Positions 1 to 7,767 are shown, counted from the stretch's first letter. The stretch: 10,832 bases of DNA from Verrucomicrobiota bacterium (GCA_023428335.1 JAEYYS010000097.1:1-10832), one strand, 5' to 3'. Notes: generated from the sequence alone by a model not told the origin. Made by a program: numbers and translations.

Positions 1-28
1 GTTTAGTGTTTAGTGTTTAGTGTTTAGT
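1..28. repeat. Four tandem copies of a 7-bp repeat (GTTTAGT)
   Basis: Four perfect head-to-tail copies of GTTTAGT (ACTAAAC on the other strand) fill positions 1-28. The array starts exactly at the window edge, so its true length is unknown. It is AT-rich against a GC-rich background and lies outside any credible gene. Heptamer tandem repeats of this kind occur between genes in several bacterial groups, but their role is generally unknown. Function here is not inferable from sequence. Confidence 0.9.
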
Positions 29-110
29 TTTGGTTCTTGGCTCCATGCTGCGAAGCGGAGGGGTGAAAATCCTGTTTTCGGTGCTGGCGGATTCGGCTTA
101 ACTGGCGGGT
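29..110 (+). other. Leader/intergenic segment upstream of the dehydrogenase gene, with two small hairpins
   Basis: No gene is supported in this 82-bp stretch. Positions 41-60 can fold as CTCC/GGAG plus GCT/AGC stems with a 2-nt bulge and a GCGA (GNRA-type) loop. Positions 65-79 form a 5-bp inverted repeat, GAAAA/TTTTC, around TCCTG. These could belong to the 3' end of an upstream transcript or to the 5' leader of the dehydrogenase gene. No convincing sigma-70 promoter or Shine-Dalgarno site is visible before the ATG at 111. Confidence 0.4.
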
Positions 111-1037
111 ATGAATGACCTGCTGCTGCTGGCACCCCTGCCGGATTTTTTGCTGCAACCGCTGCGTGCGGCCTATGCCTGCCATGACGGCGTGACGGAT
201 TTGGAGGGGGTGCTGGCCCGTGAGGCGGGCTCGATCCGCGGCATTGTCCAGGCCGGTGGCACGGTGGTGCCGGAGGCGCTGCTTGAGCGACTGCCGGCGC
301 TCGAAATCCTGACGGTTTTCGGCGTTGGCTACGACGGTGTGCCGATCGAGTACTGTCGCCGGCGCGGCCTGCGGGTGACCAACACCCCGGACGTCCTGAC
401 CGACGATGTGGCCGACTTGGCGGTGGCCCTGGTGCTGATGACTTCGCGGCGGCTGGCGGAGGCGGAGCGGTTTGTCCGGGCTGGCGCGTGGCCGGCCGGG
501 CCGTTTCCGCTGGCACACGCCCTGCGTGGCAAGATCGCCGGCATCTTCGGTCTGGGCCGGATTGGCGCGGCGATCGCGCGTCGCCTGGCGGCGCACGGCC
601 TGCGCATCGCCTACCACGGCCGCCGGCCGCAGCCGGTGGAGCATGCCTACTGCCCGACCCTGCTGGAGCTGGCGGAGGTGTCGGACTTTCTGATTGTCGC
701 CTGTCCCGGCGGTGCCGAGACCCGGCATGCGGTGAATGCCGAAGTGCTCCAGGCGCTGGGGCCGCGCGGCACGCTGATCAACATCGCGCGCGGCAGTGTG
801 GTCGATGAGGCCGCGCTGGTGCGGGCATTGGCGGCGGGCTCGATCCGGGCGGCGGGTTTGGATGTGTTTGAAAACGAGCCGCAGGTGCCGGCCGAGCTGC
901 GCGCTAGCGAGCGGGTCGTGCTGCTGCCGCATGTCGGCAGCGGCACGCACGAGACGCGGGCGGCGATGGCGGGGTTGGTGCTGGAGAATCTGGCGGCGCA
1001 TTTTGCCGGCCGGCCCCTGCCGACACCGGTGCTGTGA
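111..1037 (+). CDS. D-isomer-specific 2-hydroxyacid dehydrogenase (glyoxylate/hydroxypyruvate reductase-like)
   Basis: A 308-residue cytosolic oxidoreductase of the D-2-hydroxyacid dehydrogenase family, which interconverts 2-oxo acids and D-2-hydroxy acids with NAD(P)H. The length is normal for the family. The Rossmann motif GLGRIG is at residues 147-152. The family catalytic triad is present: Arg227 in NIARGSVVDE, Glu256 in DVFENEP and His274 in LLPHVGSGTHET. After the second beta strand the sequence reads HGRRP (Arg171/Arg172), where NAD-specific members usually have Asp. Basic residues here are typical of NADP(H)-preferring glyoxylate/hydroxypyruvate reductases, so that role is inferred; the exact substrate cannot be read. 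The ATG at 111 gives the expected N-terminus, though no strong ribosome-binding site precedes it. The next gene starts 45 bp downstream on the same strand, so co-transcription is plausible. Confidence 0.93.
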   Translation: MNDLLLLAPLPDFLLQPLRAAYACHDGVTDLEGVLAREAGSIRGIVQAGGTVVPEALLERLPALEILTVFGVGYDGVPIEYCRRRGLRVTNTPDVLTDDVADLAVALVLMTSRRLAEAERFVRAGAWPAGPFPLAHALRGKIAGIFGLGRIGAAIARRLAAHGLRIAYHGRRPQPVEHAYCPTLLELAEVSDFLIVACPGGAETRHAVNAEVLQALGPRGTLINIARGSVVDEAALVRALAAGSIRAAGLDVFENEPQVPAELRASERVVLLPHVGSGTHETRAAMAGLVLENLAAHFAGRPLPTPVL

Positions 1038-1082
1038 ACGCGCGGTTGCGTGCGGGGAGGCCGCGGTGCATGGATGGCGACC

Positions 1083-1673
1083 ATGAAATTCCTGCTCGCT
1101 GCCCTGCTCGCTGCTGTGGTCTCCTTTGGCTGGAGCCTGCTGTCGCGCGAGGTGATGACCTGGCGGCAGGCGGGTGTGCACGGCTTCAGTCACGAAAGCG
1201 AACTGGCCGCCCTGATCCGCAAGGGGGCGGGCAATGGGCGCGGCATCTACACCCTGCCGCATCCGCGCCAGGCCCTGTCTTATGCCGGTCATGAGCAGGC
1301 CAAACTCGACGCCGAGTACGCCAAGGCGCTGGAGGACGGGCCCTATGTGCGCGCCATTGTGCGTCCCGGTCCGGGCGCGCCGTCGCGCGGGCTGGCCCTG
1401 GGGCTGGAGTTCGGTCGCTCCTTGATTGGCGCGCTGCTGCTGGCCGCCCTGATGGCGCCGGCGCTGTTGAACTATGCCGGCCGGCTCGCCTTTGCCGCGG
1501 GTGCGGGTGTTTTTGTCGGTCTGCTCGGCGTGCTGCCGGAGATGATCCATCATGAGTTACCGCCGCGCGAGGTGCTGGTGGCGACGGCCGACGCCTTCAT
1601 TGAGTGGCTGCTGGCCGGTGCGGTGCTGGGCCTGTGGGTCGGGCGCGACCCGACGGCTCGCGACGCGGTTTAG
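1083..1673 (+). CDS. Uncharacterised small integral membrane protein with four predicted membrane segments
   Basis: A 196-residue protein of unknown function. A hydrophobic N-terminal segment (about residues 2-18) is followed by a polar loop of roughly 80 residues containing GIYTLPHP, then three further hydrophobic segments (around GRSLIGALLLAALMAPALL, RLAFAAGAGVFVGLLGVL and IEWLLAGAVLGLWVG). The pattern of an N-terminal helix, a 'GIYxLP' loop and three C-terminal helices resembles a widespread family of hypothetical bacterial membrane proteins; that likeness is from memory, not from a search. The start is uncertain. GGGGAGG at 1054-1060 could serve the in-frame ATG at 1074, which would add three residues. 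The ATG at 1083 gives a cleaner hydrophobic N-terminus, and GTG 1050 is also in frame. It lies 45 bp after the dehydrogenase stop, so it may share a transcript with it. Confidence 0.8.
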   Translation: MKFLLAALLAAVVSFGWSLLSREVMTWRQAGVHGFSHESELAALIRKGAGNGRGIYTLPHPRQALSYAGHEQAKLDAEYAKALEDGPYVRAIVRPGPGAPSRGLALGLEFGRSLIGALLLAALMAPALLNYAGRLAFAAGAGVFVGLLGVLPEMIHHELPPREVLVATADAFIEWLLAGAVLGLWVGRDPTARDAV

Positions 1674-1685
1674 GGTGAAATTTTA

Positions 1686-1709
1686 AGCTCGCCTTGCCAA
1701 GGGCGGGCT
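1686..1709. terminator. Hairpin between the small membrane protein and the giant exported protein
   Basis: Positions 1686-1693 (AGCTCGCC) pair with 1702-1709 (GGCGGGCT) to give an 8-bp stem with one G-T wobble and an 8-nt loop. It starts 12 bp after the TAG of the small membrane protein and ends 25 bp before the next ATG. No T-run follows it, so it is not a canonical intrinsic terminator. It could be a 3'-end stabiliser, an attenuating hairpin, or a leader structure of the giant gene. Confidence 0.35.
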
Positions 1710-1734
1710 GGCAGGATGGCGGTTAACCCCCGTC

Positions 1735-4700
1735 ATGTCGTTTTTTTCAAACCCTCGTGTTTGGCGAGCTGCCGCCGTTTCTCTGCCCCTGCTGACCGTT
1801 GCCACCGTCTGGTGGTTGGCGGGCGAACCGGTATCGCCGCCGGCAGCCGGCGAGGCGGTGTCGATCCGCACTTCTGGCGGTTTGGCACAGCTGCCGCAGG
1901 TGGGAGCGAGCACGGCCCAATCCGCACCCGCTGCCGAGGACATTTTCCGTCGCTTTGAAAACTGGGCGGCGGCGCACCGCGGGGGTGAGGTGCGCGAGGG
2001 CATGGAGTTGGCGCGCGAGCGTCGCCAGGCCTTGCAGGAACTGATTCAGAGTGATCCGCGGGCGGCCCTGGCGCGCGCGCTGCCGTGGACGCTGCGCCGG
2101 CGTTTGCCGGCCGAGGTGACGGCCCTGTTGGAGGAGCGGGTGTCGGCGACGGGCGAATTTTCGGTCATGGTCTCCACGCCCGCGCCGGGGTCGGGGGAGC
2201 GGCCGCAGACCTTTCGTGCCCTCAACCTTGAGGGGCGCAGCTACCGTGCCTTTGTGTTTGGGCGTCGCGAGCATGTGACGACCAAGTACCGGTTGGCGGC
2301 GGATGGCATTGCCGTGGATGATGTGATGGCCCTGTCGGACCGGCCGGCGCGGGCGCCGGAGCCGGACGAACCGGTGCCGGCCGGTCCGGCCGAAGTGGTT
2401 GAGCGCGATGGCCATCAGGTCGCCACGGCATCGGCAGTGCCGGTGGTATCCGGGGGGCGCAGTTATCAGGTGTGCTGCCAGGCGCATGCGGGTGCTCTCG
2501 AGCAGGAGTGGGTGGCGGCGGAGGATGTCATCGGGCCCGATGCTGGCTATGACGTGCAGCCCTCAGCCTGGACCGAGGGACCGAAGAAGGCGCTGGTGAT
2601 CCGCGTTGATTTCAGCGATGTGCCCGGCACGCCGCGCAATGTCGTCAGTCAAGGCAACACCGAGGTGACGCCATCTTTTGCCACCAGCGAGATGAACGGC
2701 GTGGTGGCGGATTACATGTCAGAGGTGTCCTATCGCAAGAGCAGTTTGTCCCTGGCCACGGCCGATGTGACGCCGGTGCTGCGCCTGCCGCAGACGGCGG
2801 CTTTTTACGCACGCGGTAGCAATGGCGCCAATGCCATGCGTGTGGACGCCTTGGCCGCCGCCACCGGTGCCGGTTATGTCACCAACAGCTATGACCGTCA
2901 GTTGGTCACCTTCACCAACATTGGGCCTGGTCGCATCACGGGTTCGGGTTTCGGTTGGGCGGGGCTTGGTCAGGTGGGCGGGCCGTTCACCTGGTACAAC
3001 GGCTACTTCATGGATCTGGTGATCGTGCATGAACTCGGTCACAACCTCGGCCTGCCCCATGCCAACCTGTGGCGGTCGAGCAGCATTGACCCGGTGTCGC
3101 TCAACGGCACGGAAAATGAGTATGCGGATCCCTTTGACGCCATGGGCAACAACTTCAGTGGGCCGGTGCCGCGGATGTACTACAACCCCTGGTTTCTCAA
3201 CCGCATTGACTGGCTGCCGAACCAGGCGGTCGAGACGGTGACGGTGCCGGGCACCTACCGCGTCTACCGCTACGACCATCCGGATGCGCCGCTCAACCGG
3301 CGCATGGCTCTGAAGATCCAGAAGGATGGCACGCGCAATTACTGGCTCTGCTACCGGCGCCAGTTTGCCGGCATCGCCGGAGGTTTGGCCGACATCTCGG
3401 CCGGGGCCCAGGTGTTCTGGGGGTACAACGTCTACCGCGGCAGCACGCTGATCGATTGCGACACGCCCGCCGGCACCGCCCAGGACGCCTCGCTCAATGT
3501 CGGCAACAGTCTGGTGGACGTGGCGGCCGGCCTGACCTTCACGGTGAAGGCAGCGGGCGGCAGCGGTCTGGACGCCTACCTTGACATCGAGGTCAGTCAG
3601 AATGGCCGCATCTATCCGCTGCAAACGCAGTACGACGTTGATGAGGCCGCGGGCAAGGTGACGATCCAGTTCGCCCGTTCGGGCTCGCCCACGCAGGGAG
3701 CCGGCATCGACATCAGCACCCAGGACGGCACGGCGGTGGCGCCCGGGGATTACACGGCGGTCAGCACCACGCGCAGTTGGTCGGGTTCGGACACCTCGAT
3801 CCTCGAGGTCGACATCCCGATCCAGTTCTCCGCCACGCGTGAGCCCGCCGAGAGTTTCACGGTGAACTTCGCCGCGGTGGCGGGCAGCGGCCCGGGGGTC
3901 ATCGTGGTGGGCAGTCCGGTGACGGTGACGATTCGTGAACCGGGCATGAACGACAACAACTTCCTGGCCGGCGACTTTGCGGTCACCGGCAGTGTGCGCT
4001 CGCTGGCGCTGCAACCGCAGGGTGAGGTGGTTTATACCGGTGCGGCGACTTTGGTCGACGATGAGGTGGTCAATGGCCTGGGCCGTCTCGAAACGGATGG
4101 CGCGCCGGATGGAACCTTCGATCAGGGGCCTGGCATGACACCCGCCGCTGGCCGTGCTGTGGTTCGCCAGCCCGATGGCAAGCTGCTTTTTGGCGGCAAC
4201 TTCACCACTGTGCGCGGTGAGGTGGTCAACCGGTTGGCGCGGCTTATCCCCGAGGGTTCCCTCGATGACGGGTTCGACATCGGTGACGGGCCGAACGGCG
4301 AGGTGCGCGCCCTCGCGGTGCTGGCCGATGGTCGCATTCTGGTCGGGGGCTCCTTCACCCAGTTCGATGGCAGTCCGCGGCGCGGCTTGGCGAGGTTGCA
4401 TGCGGATGGCAGTTTGGACACCAGCTTCCTGGCGACGCCGATCGCGAACATCTCGGTGATGGAAGTCGAAACGCTGGTGCCGCAGCCGGACGGCAAGGTC
4501 CTGGTGGGCGGCTTGATTCGCACGGCCAGCAGCGGCCAGATTTTCGCCGGCGGCCTGAGCAGTGGCGTGCTGCGCCTGCTCGCCGATGGCACGGTGGACA
4601 CGGCCTTCGACATCGGTGCCGGGGCGCATGAGTTGGGCAACACCGCCGTGCCGATGCGGGTGCAGGCATTGGCGCTGCAAAGCGATGGCAAGGTGCTGGT

Positions 4701-7700
4701 GGGCGGCGAGTTCACCGGCTTCCGCGGTGTCACCGCCCGTCGCCTGGCGCGGTTGGAGGCGAATGGTCAACTCGATTCCGGTTTTCAGTCCGCCATGGGT
4801 GCGAACGGACCGGACAGCACGGTGTTTGGCCTGCTCGTGCAGGCCGATGGCCGCATTGTTGTGTCCGGACAGTTCGGTCAGATCGGGGGTGCCAGCCGGG
4901 CGAATTTGGCGCGTCTGCTGCCGGGCGGCGGCGTCGATCTGGGTTTTGATGCCGCGCAGACCTCCCTCTGCCGCCAGACCCTGCTGCAGCCGGATGGCCG
5001 ATTGTTGGTTGCTTCCGACGCCTCGGGTGCCGCGGCGGTGCGGCGTTTGTTCAGCGGCCAGCTCGGCTTGGGCGGCGTCGTGGAGTTTGCGGCGACCAGC
5101 CATCAGGCCAACGAGGGCGGCGGCGTGCAGATCCAGGTGCGGCGGGTGGGTGGCAGCCTGGGGGCGGCGACCGTCAATTACGCCCTGCTGGCGGGCACGG
5201 CGGATGAGGACGACTTCGTCGCCGCCAGCGGCACGCTGAGCTGGGTGGATGGCGACAGCAACAGCAAGCCGATCACGGTGCAGGTTCAAGAGGACGATGA
5301 GTCGGAACTCACGGAATACTTCACGGTGCAGCTCGGCGTCGCCACCGGCGGTGTTTCTCTTGGCGAAGCGGCGATTGCCACGGTGGCGGTGATCGATCCC
5401 GGTGCGGCCAGCCTGGGGCGCGTGCGTTTCAGTGCGGACAGCAGCGACATCTATGAGTTCGCCGCTGCGCCGGCGCAGGTGACTGTCGAACTGTCGGCGC
5501 CCCAGAATGAGGCGGTGACGGTGCCGTTCAACGTGAGCGGCAGTGCCACGCCTGGCGTTCTCGGCGACTATCTCATCAGTCCGCCCGTCTCGCCGCTGGT
5601 GTTTGCACCGGGGGAAACCGTCAAGACCTTCAGCATCCAGCCGCGTCAGGATCCGATCACGGAGAATGGCGGTGAGACGGTGGTGATCGATCTGGGCTTC
5701 CCGCAGGGTCCGGCTCTTGGGACGATGCCGTTCCGGCATGTGCTGACGATCATTGACGACGACACTGCGCCCAGCATCACCAGCACAACCGTGCATCGGA
5801 TGGTCGAAGTCGGCGAGGCGGCGGGACCCTTCGAGGCGACCGTCGCCGGCAGTGCGCCGCTGCTGTTGGAGTGGCAACTCAATGGCAAGCGCATCGATGG
5901 CGCCAATCAGGCCTACCACTTGATTGCGGCGGCGAAGGTGGCCGACGGCGGCGAGTACCGCCTGGTGGCGAGCAACAAGGTCAGCCGCGGCGTGCGCGGC
6001 CAAGCCTCGCAGTTGGTGGTCGTCGACACGGCCGCGCGCACCATCGTCGCCGCCCGCAACGGCAAGGCCGTGCTGCAGGCCTTCGCCGGCGGCAATGATC
6101 TCGGCTTCGTATGGCGCAAGGCCACCGGCGGGCTGCCGTTGGGTCGCAGCAGCAGTGCTTTCGAAAGCAAGCTGACGCTGTCCAAGCTCGAGCTCGAAGA
6201 TTCCGGCGTGTATTACTGCAATGTGCGGCATTCGACCGCAGCGACCGAGGGCGGCGACAAGTTCCTCGATGTCCCGATCATTCTCAAGGTCGTCGACACC
6301 GCGCCGGTCATTGCCCTGGCGGAAAATGCGGCGCTGCCGGAAGGCATTGTCGGCGGACCCTACGGCGACGGATTTGGCTATCAGGTGCCGGTGGACCCCG
6401 ATGACCGCAAGGCGCCGATGAAGTGGAGCGCCAAGGGGCTGCCGCAGGGACTGGCCATTCATCCCGTGAGCGGCATCATCAGCGGTCGCCCGCTGGCGCC
6501 GGACAAGAACGGTCAGCCCTATGCCGTCACCCTGACCGCCGCCAACAAAGGCGGTTCGCACAGCGTTCGCGTGCTGCTCTCGGTGGCTTCGCCTCCCGCC
6601 GGATTGGCCGGCCAGTACACCGCCCGGCTCGACCGCCAGGCCACACTCAATGGCGGTCTCGGCGGGCGACTGGACTTCACCGTTGCACCGACCGGAGCGA
6701 TTTCCGGGCAGTTGCTGCTGGGGGCAGCCGTGCACAAGTTTGTCGGCAGCCTCGACATCGATCTCAATGAGGCGCAGCCACCGCGCGTCGATGGCCTGAT
6801 CATCCCGCGTGGCAAGGGCAAGACCGCCCAGGAGCCGATCGCGCTCAGCCTGATCCTCACCAACAATCCCGGTTTCTTTGGCCAGATGGCCATCGGCTTT
6901 GAAACCCAGGCCTTCACCGGCTGGCGCAATGCCTGGGGCGGCGACTCACCCGCCGACGCCCTCGCCGGCCTGCACAACGTGGCGCTGACCATGCCCGACA
7001 GCATTCCTGGCGTGCCGCGCGGCCACGGGTTTGCCAGCGTCCGTGTGCTGGACTCAGGGTGGGTTCACTACACGGGCGTCGCCGCGGATGGCGCCAAATG
7101 GACCGGGTCTTCCGTACTGGCAGAGGACGGTTCGTTTGCCGTCCATCAGGTGCTCTACGACAAGGCCCAGCCGGGCTCGCTCAATGGCACCCTGCAGACG
7201 CAGGTCGGCAGCGATGCGGAGGATCCGACCGACAACCGCACGGGGGGCTTCCTGAGTTGGCAGCGGCCAGCCCTGGCCAAGCCGCGCCTTTATGCCGACG
7301 GCTTCGGGCCGGTGGACCTTGCGGTGGCTGGCGGATTCTACGCGCCAACCGCGCGACCGCTCGGTCTCAACGGCGCTGGGGACATCGACTTGGGCTTCCA
7401 GGAGGCTGGCCTGCCTGCGGCGCTGGATCCCGACATCCGTCTCGGGGTGACTGCGGCTGGCAAGCTGGTGCCGCCCCACAAGCTGGACAATCCGGCCGGC
7501 ACCAGTCTCAAGCTCGTTACTTCGACCGGCCTGTTCAGCGGCAAGTTCGCCCTTGAGGACGCCTCACCGGTGGCGCCGCCTGCGGTCATGAAGCGCAAGG
7601 CCGCCTATCAGGGCCTGGTCGTGCCGGATGACGACGGCGAACTGCGCGGTTACGGCTGGTTTATCCTGCAGCAGTTGCCGACCGAGATTCCGCCGACCAC

Positions 7701-7758
7701 GGTCAAGACCTCGCCCTTCCTCGGCGGGGACGTTCGCCTCGAACGTGTGCAGCCCTGA
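1735..7758 (+). CDS. Giant exported multidomain protein: M11 (gametolysin)-like metzincin, Calx-beta domains, delta-60 propeller, Ig-like domains
   Basis: A 2007-residue protein, probably a secreted or cell-surface metalloprotease. Order by residue: hydrophobic export signal or signal-anchor about 10-28; propeptide-like region about 60-280; metzincin domain about 280-500; beta-rich tail to about 615; Calx-beta about 618-735; seven delta-60 repeats 753-1109; Calx-beta about 1114-1221 and 1228-1343; Ig-like about 1346-1431 and 1432-1522 (the latter with LEDSGVYYC); He_PIG-type putative Ig about 1523-1618; uncharacterised beta-rich module 1619-2007. The zinc site HELGHNLGLPH is complete (His432, Glu433, His436, His442), followed by a Met-turn at DAMGN (Met470). 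The EYADPFDAMG context suggests M11 rather than M6. No C-terminal sorting motif such as PEP-CTERM is seen. Calx-beta and Ig-like domains usually act as Ca-binding or adhesive spacers. The substrate is unknown. No good Shine-Dalgarno site precedes the ATG. Confidence 0.9.
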   Translation: MSFFSNPRVWRAAAVSLPLLTVATVWWLAGEPVSPPAAGEAVSIRTSGGLAQLPQVGASTAQSAPAAEDIFRRFENWAAAHRGGEVREGMELARERRQALQELIQSDPRAALARALPWTLRRRLPAEVTALLEERVSATGEFSVMVSTPAPGSGERPQTFRALNLEGRSYRAFVFGRREHVTTKYRLAADGIAVDDVMALSDRPARAPEPDEPVPAGPAEVVERDGHQVATASAVPVVSGGRSYQVCCQAHAGALEQEWVAAEDVIGPDAGYDVQPSAWTEGPKKALVIRVDFSDVPGTPRNVVSQGNTEVTPSFATSEMNGVVADYMSEVSYRKSSLSLATADVTPVLRLPQTAAFYARGSNGANAMRVDALAAATGAGYVTNSYDRQLVTFTNIGPGRITGSGFGWAGLGQVGGPFTWYNGYFMDLVIVHELGHNLGLPHANLWRSSSIDPVSLNGTENEYADPFDAMGNNFSGPVPRMYYNPWFLNRIDWLPNQAVETVTVPGTYRVYRYDHPDAPLNRRMALKIQKDGTRNYWLCYRRQFAGIAGGLADISAGAQVFWGYNVYRGSTLIDCDTPAGTAQDASLNVGNSLVDVAAGLTFTVKAAGGSGLDAYLDIEVSQNGRIYPLQTQYDVDEAAGKVTIQFARSGSPTQGAGIDISTQDGTAVAPGDYTAVSTTRSWSGSDTSILEVDIPIQFSATREPAESFTVNFAAVAGSGPGVIVVGSPVTVTIREPGMNDNNFLAGDFAVTGSVRSLALQPQGEVVYTGAATLVDDEVVNGLGRLETDGAPDGTFDQGPGMTPAAGRAVVRQPDGKLLFGGNFTTVRGEVVNRLARLIPEGSLDDGFDIGDGPNGEVRALAVLADGRILVGGSFTQFDGSPRRGLARLHADGSLDTSFLATPIANISVMEVETLVPQPDGKVLVGGLIRTASSGQIFAGGLSSGVLRLLADGTVDTAFDIGAGAHELGNTAVPMRVQALALQSDGKVLVGGEFTGFRGVTARRLARLEANGQLDSGFQSAMGANGPDSTVFGLLVQADGRIVVSGQFGQIGGASRANLARLLPGGGVDLGFDAAQTSLCRQTLLQPDGRLLVASDASGAAAVRRLFSGQLGLGGVVEFAATSHQANEGGGVQIQVRRVGGSLGAATVNYALLAGTADEDDFVAASGTLSWVDGDSNSKPITVQVQEDDESELTEYFTVQLGVATGGVSLGEAAIATVAVIDPGAASLGRVRFSADSSDIYEFAAAPAQVTVELSAPQNEAVTVPFNVSGSATPGVLGDYLISPPVSPLVFAPGETVKTFSIQPRQDPITENGGETVVIDLGFPQGPALGTMPFRHVLTIIDDDTAPSITSTTVHRMVEVGEAAGPFEATVAGSAPLLLEWQLNGKRIDGANQAYHLIAAAKVADGGEYRLVASNKVSRGVRGQASQLVVVDTAARTIVAARNGKAVLQAFAGGNDLGFVWRKATGGLPLGRSSSAFESKLTLSKLELEDSGVYYCNVRHSTAATEGGDKFLDVPIILKVVDTAPVIALAENAALPEGIVGGPYGDGFGYQVPVDPDDRKAPMKWSAKGLPQGLAIHPVSGIISGRPLAPDKNGQPYAVTLTAANKGGSHSVRVLLSVASPPAGLAGQYTARLDRQATLNGGLGGRLDFTVAPTGAISGQLLLGAAVHKFVGSLDIDLNEAQPPRVDGLIIPRGKGKTAQEPIALSLILTNNPGFFGQMAIGFETQAFTGWRNAWGGDSPADALAGLHNVALTMPDSIPGVPRGHGFASVRVLDSGWVHYTGVAADGAKWTGSSVLAEDGSFAVHQVLYDKAQPGSLNGTLQTQVGSDAEDPTDNRTGGFLSWQRPALAKPRLYADGFGPVDLAVAGGFYAPTARPLGLNGAGDIDLGFQEAGLPAALDPDIRLGVTAAGKLVPPHKLDNPAGTSLKLVTSTGLFSGKFALEDASPVAPPAVMKRKAAYQGLVVPDDDGELRGYGWFILQQLPTEIPPTTVKTSPFLGGDVRLERVQP
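3991..5061 (+). repeat. Seven tandem delta-60 repeats within the giant exported protein
   Basis: Coding repeats of about 50-65 codons begin near 3991, 4147, 4300, 4462, 4657, 4819 and 4966. Each follows the pattern 'V-x-A-L-x-x-Q-x-DG+-hydrophobic-x-x-GG-x-F' then 'R-L-x-x-DG-x-x-D-x-x-F', the signature of delta-60 (TIGR02608-type) repeats. The first copy is the most diverged. The last is shortened and lacks the final 'DGxxDxxF' strand. Seven copies fit a closed seven-bladed beta-propeller, a common binding scaffold; the fold is inferred from repeat number and pattern. The DNA copies are diverged, so this is an old protein repeat and not a recent DNA expansion. Confidence 0.85.
7730..7746. 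terminator. Perfect 7-bp hairpin in the last codons of the giant gene
   Basis: ACGTTCG (7730-7736) and CGAACGT (7740-7746) are perfect inverted repeats around CCT. It lies within the last codons of the giant gene and, on the other strand, just beyond the stop codon of the HD-domain gene. It sits 3 bp from the next palindrome, so the two form a tandem hairpin pair. For the leftward transcript it could be part of the termination signal. No T-run follows on either strand. Confidence 0.45.
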
Positions 7759-7767
7759 TCAGGGCTG
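7750..7767. terminator. 18-bp perfect palindrome formed by two convergent stop codons; candidate bidirectional terminator
   Basis: CAGCCCTGATCAGGGCTG is its own reverse complement. The rightward stop TGA (7756-7758) and the leftward stop (7759-7761, read as TGA on the minus strand) form its central TGATCA. In RNA it folds into a 7-bp stem with a GATC loop in either direction. After the single G-G mismatch at 7749/7768, pairs continue at 7748/7769 and 7747/7770. No T-tract follows, so termination would depend on Rho or on hairpin-mediated 3'-end protection. The location between convergent genes strongly favours a shared 3'-end element. Confidence 0.6.

Noticed and set aside
24..1553. A 509-codon open frame on the minus strand
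   Set aside because: It lies antisense to the dehydrogenase and the small membrane protein, both with recognisable features. Its composition (Arg, Gln, His-rich) is that of a shadow frame.
3028..3060. Assignment of the protease domain to M6 (immune inhibitor A)
   Set aside because: M6 proteases typically have Asp after HExxHxxGLP, whereas here the third zinc ligand is His442 and the Met-turn context EYADPFDAMG fits M11 better. The distinction was made by eye.
2719..6735. A 1338-codon stop-free frame on the minus strand, antisense to the giant protease gene
   Set aside because: It is rich in Arg, His, Gln, Asp and Ala with no recognisable domain, as expected from the complement of a GC-rich coding frame. 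The plus strand has clear domain motifs throughout the same interval.
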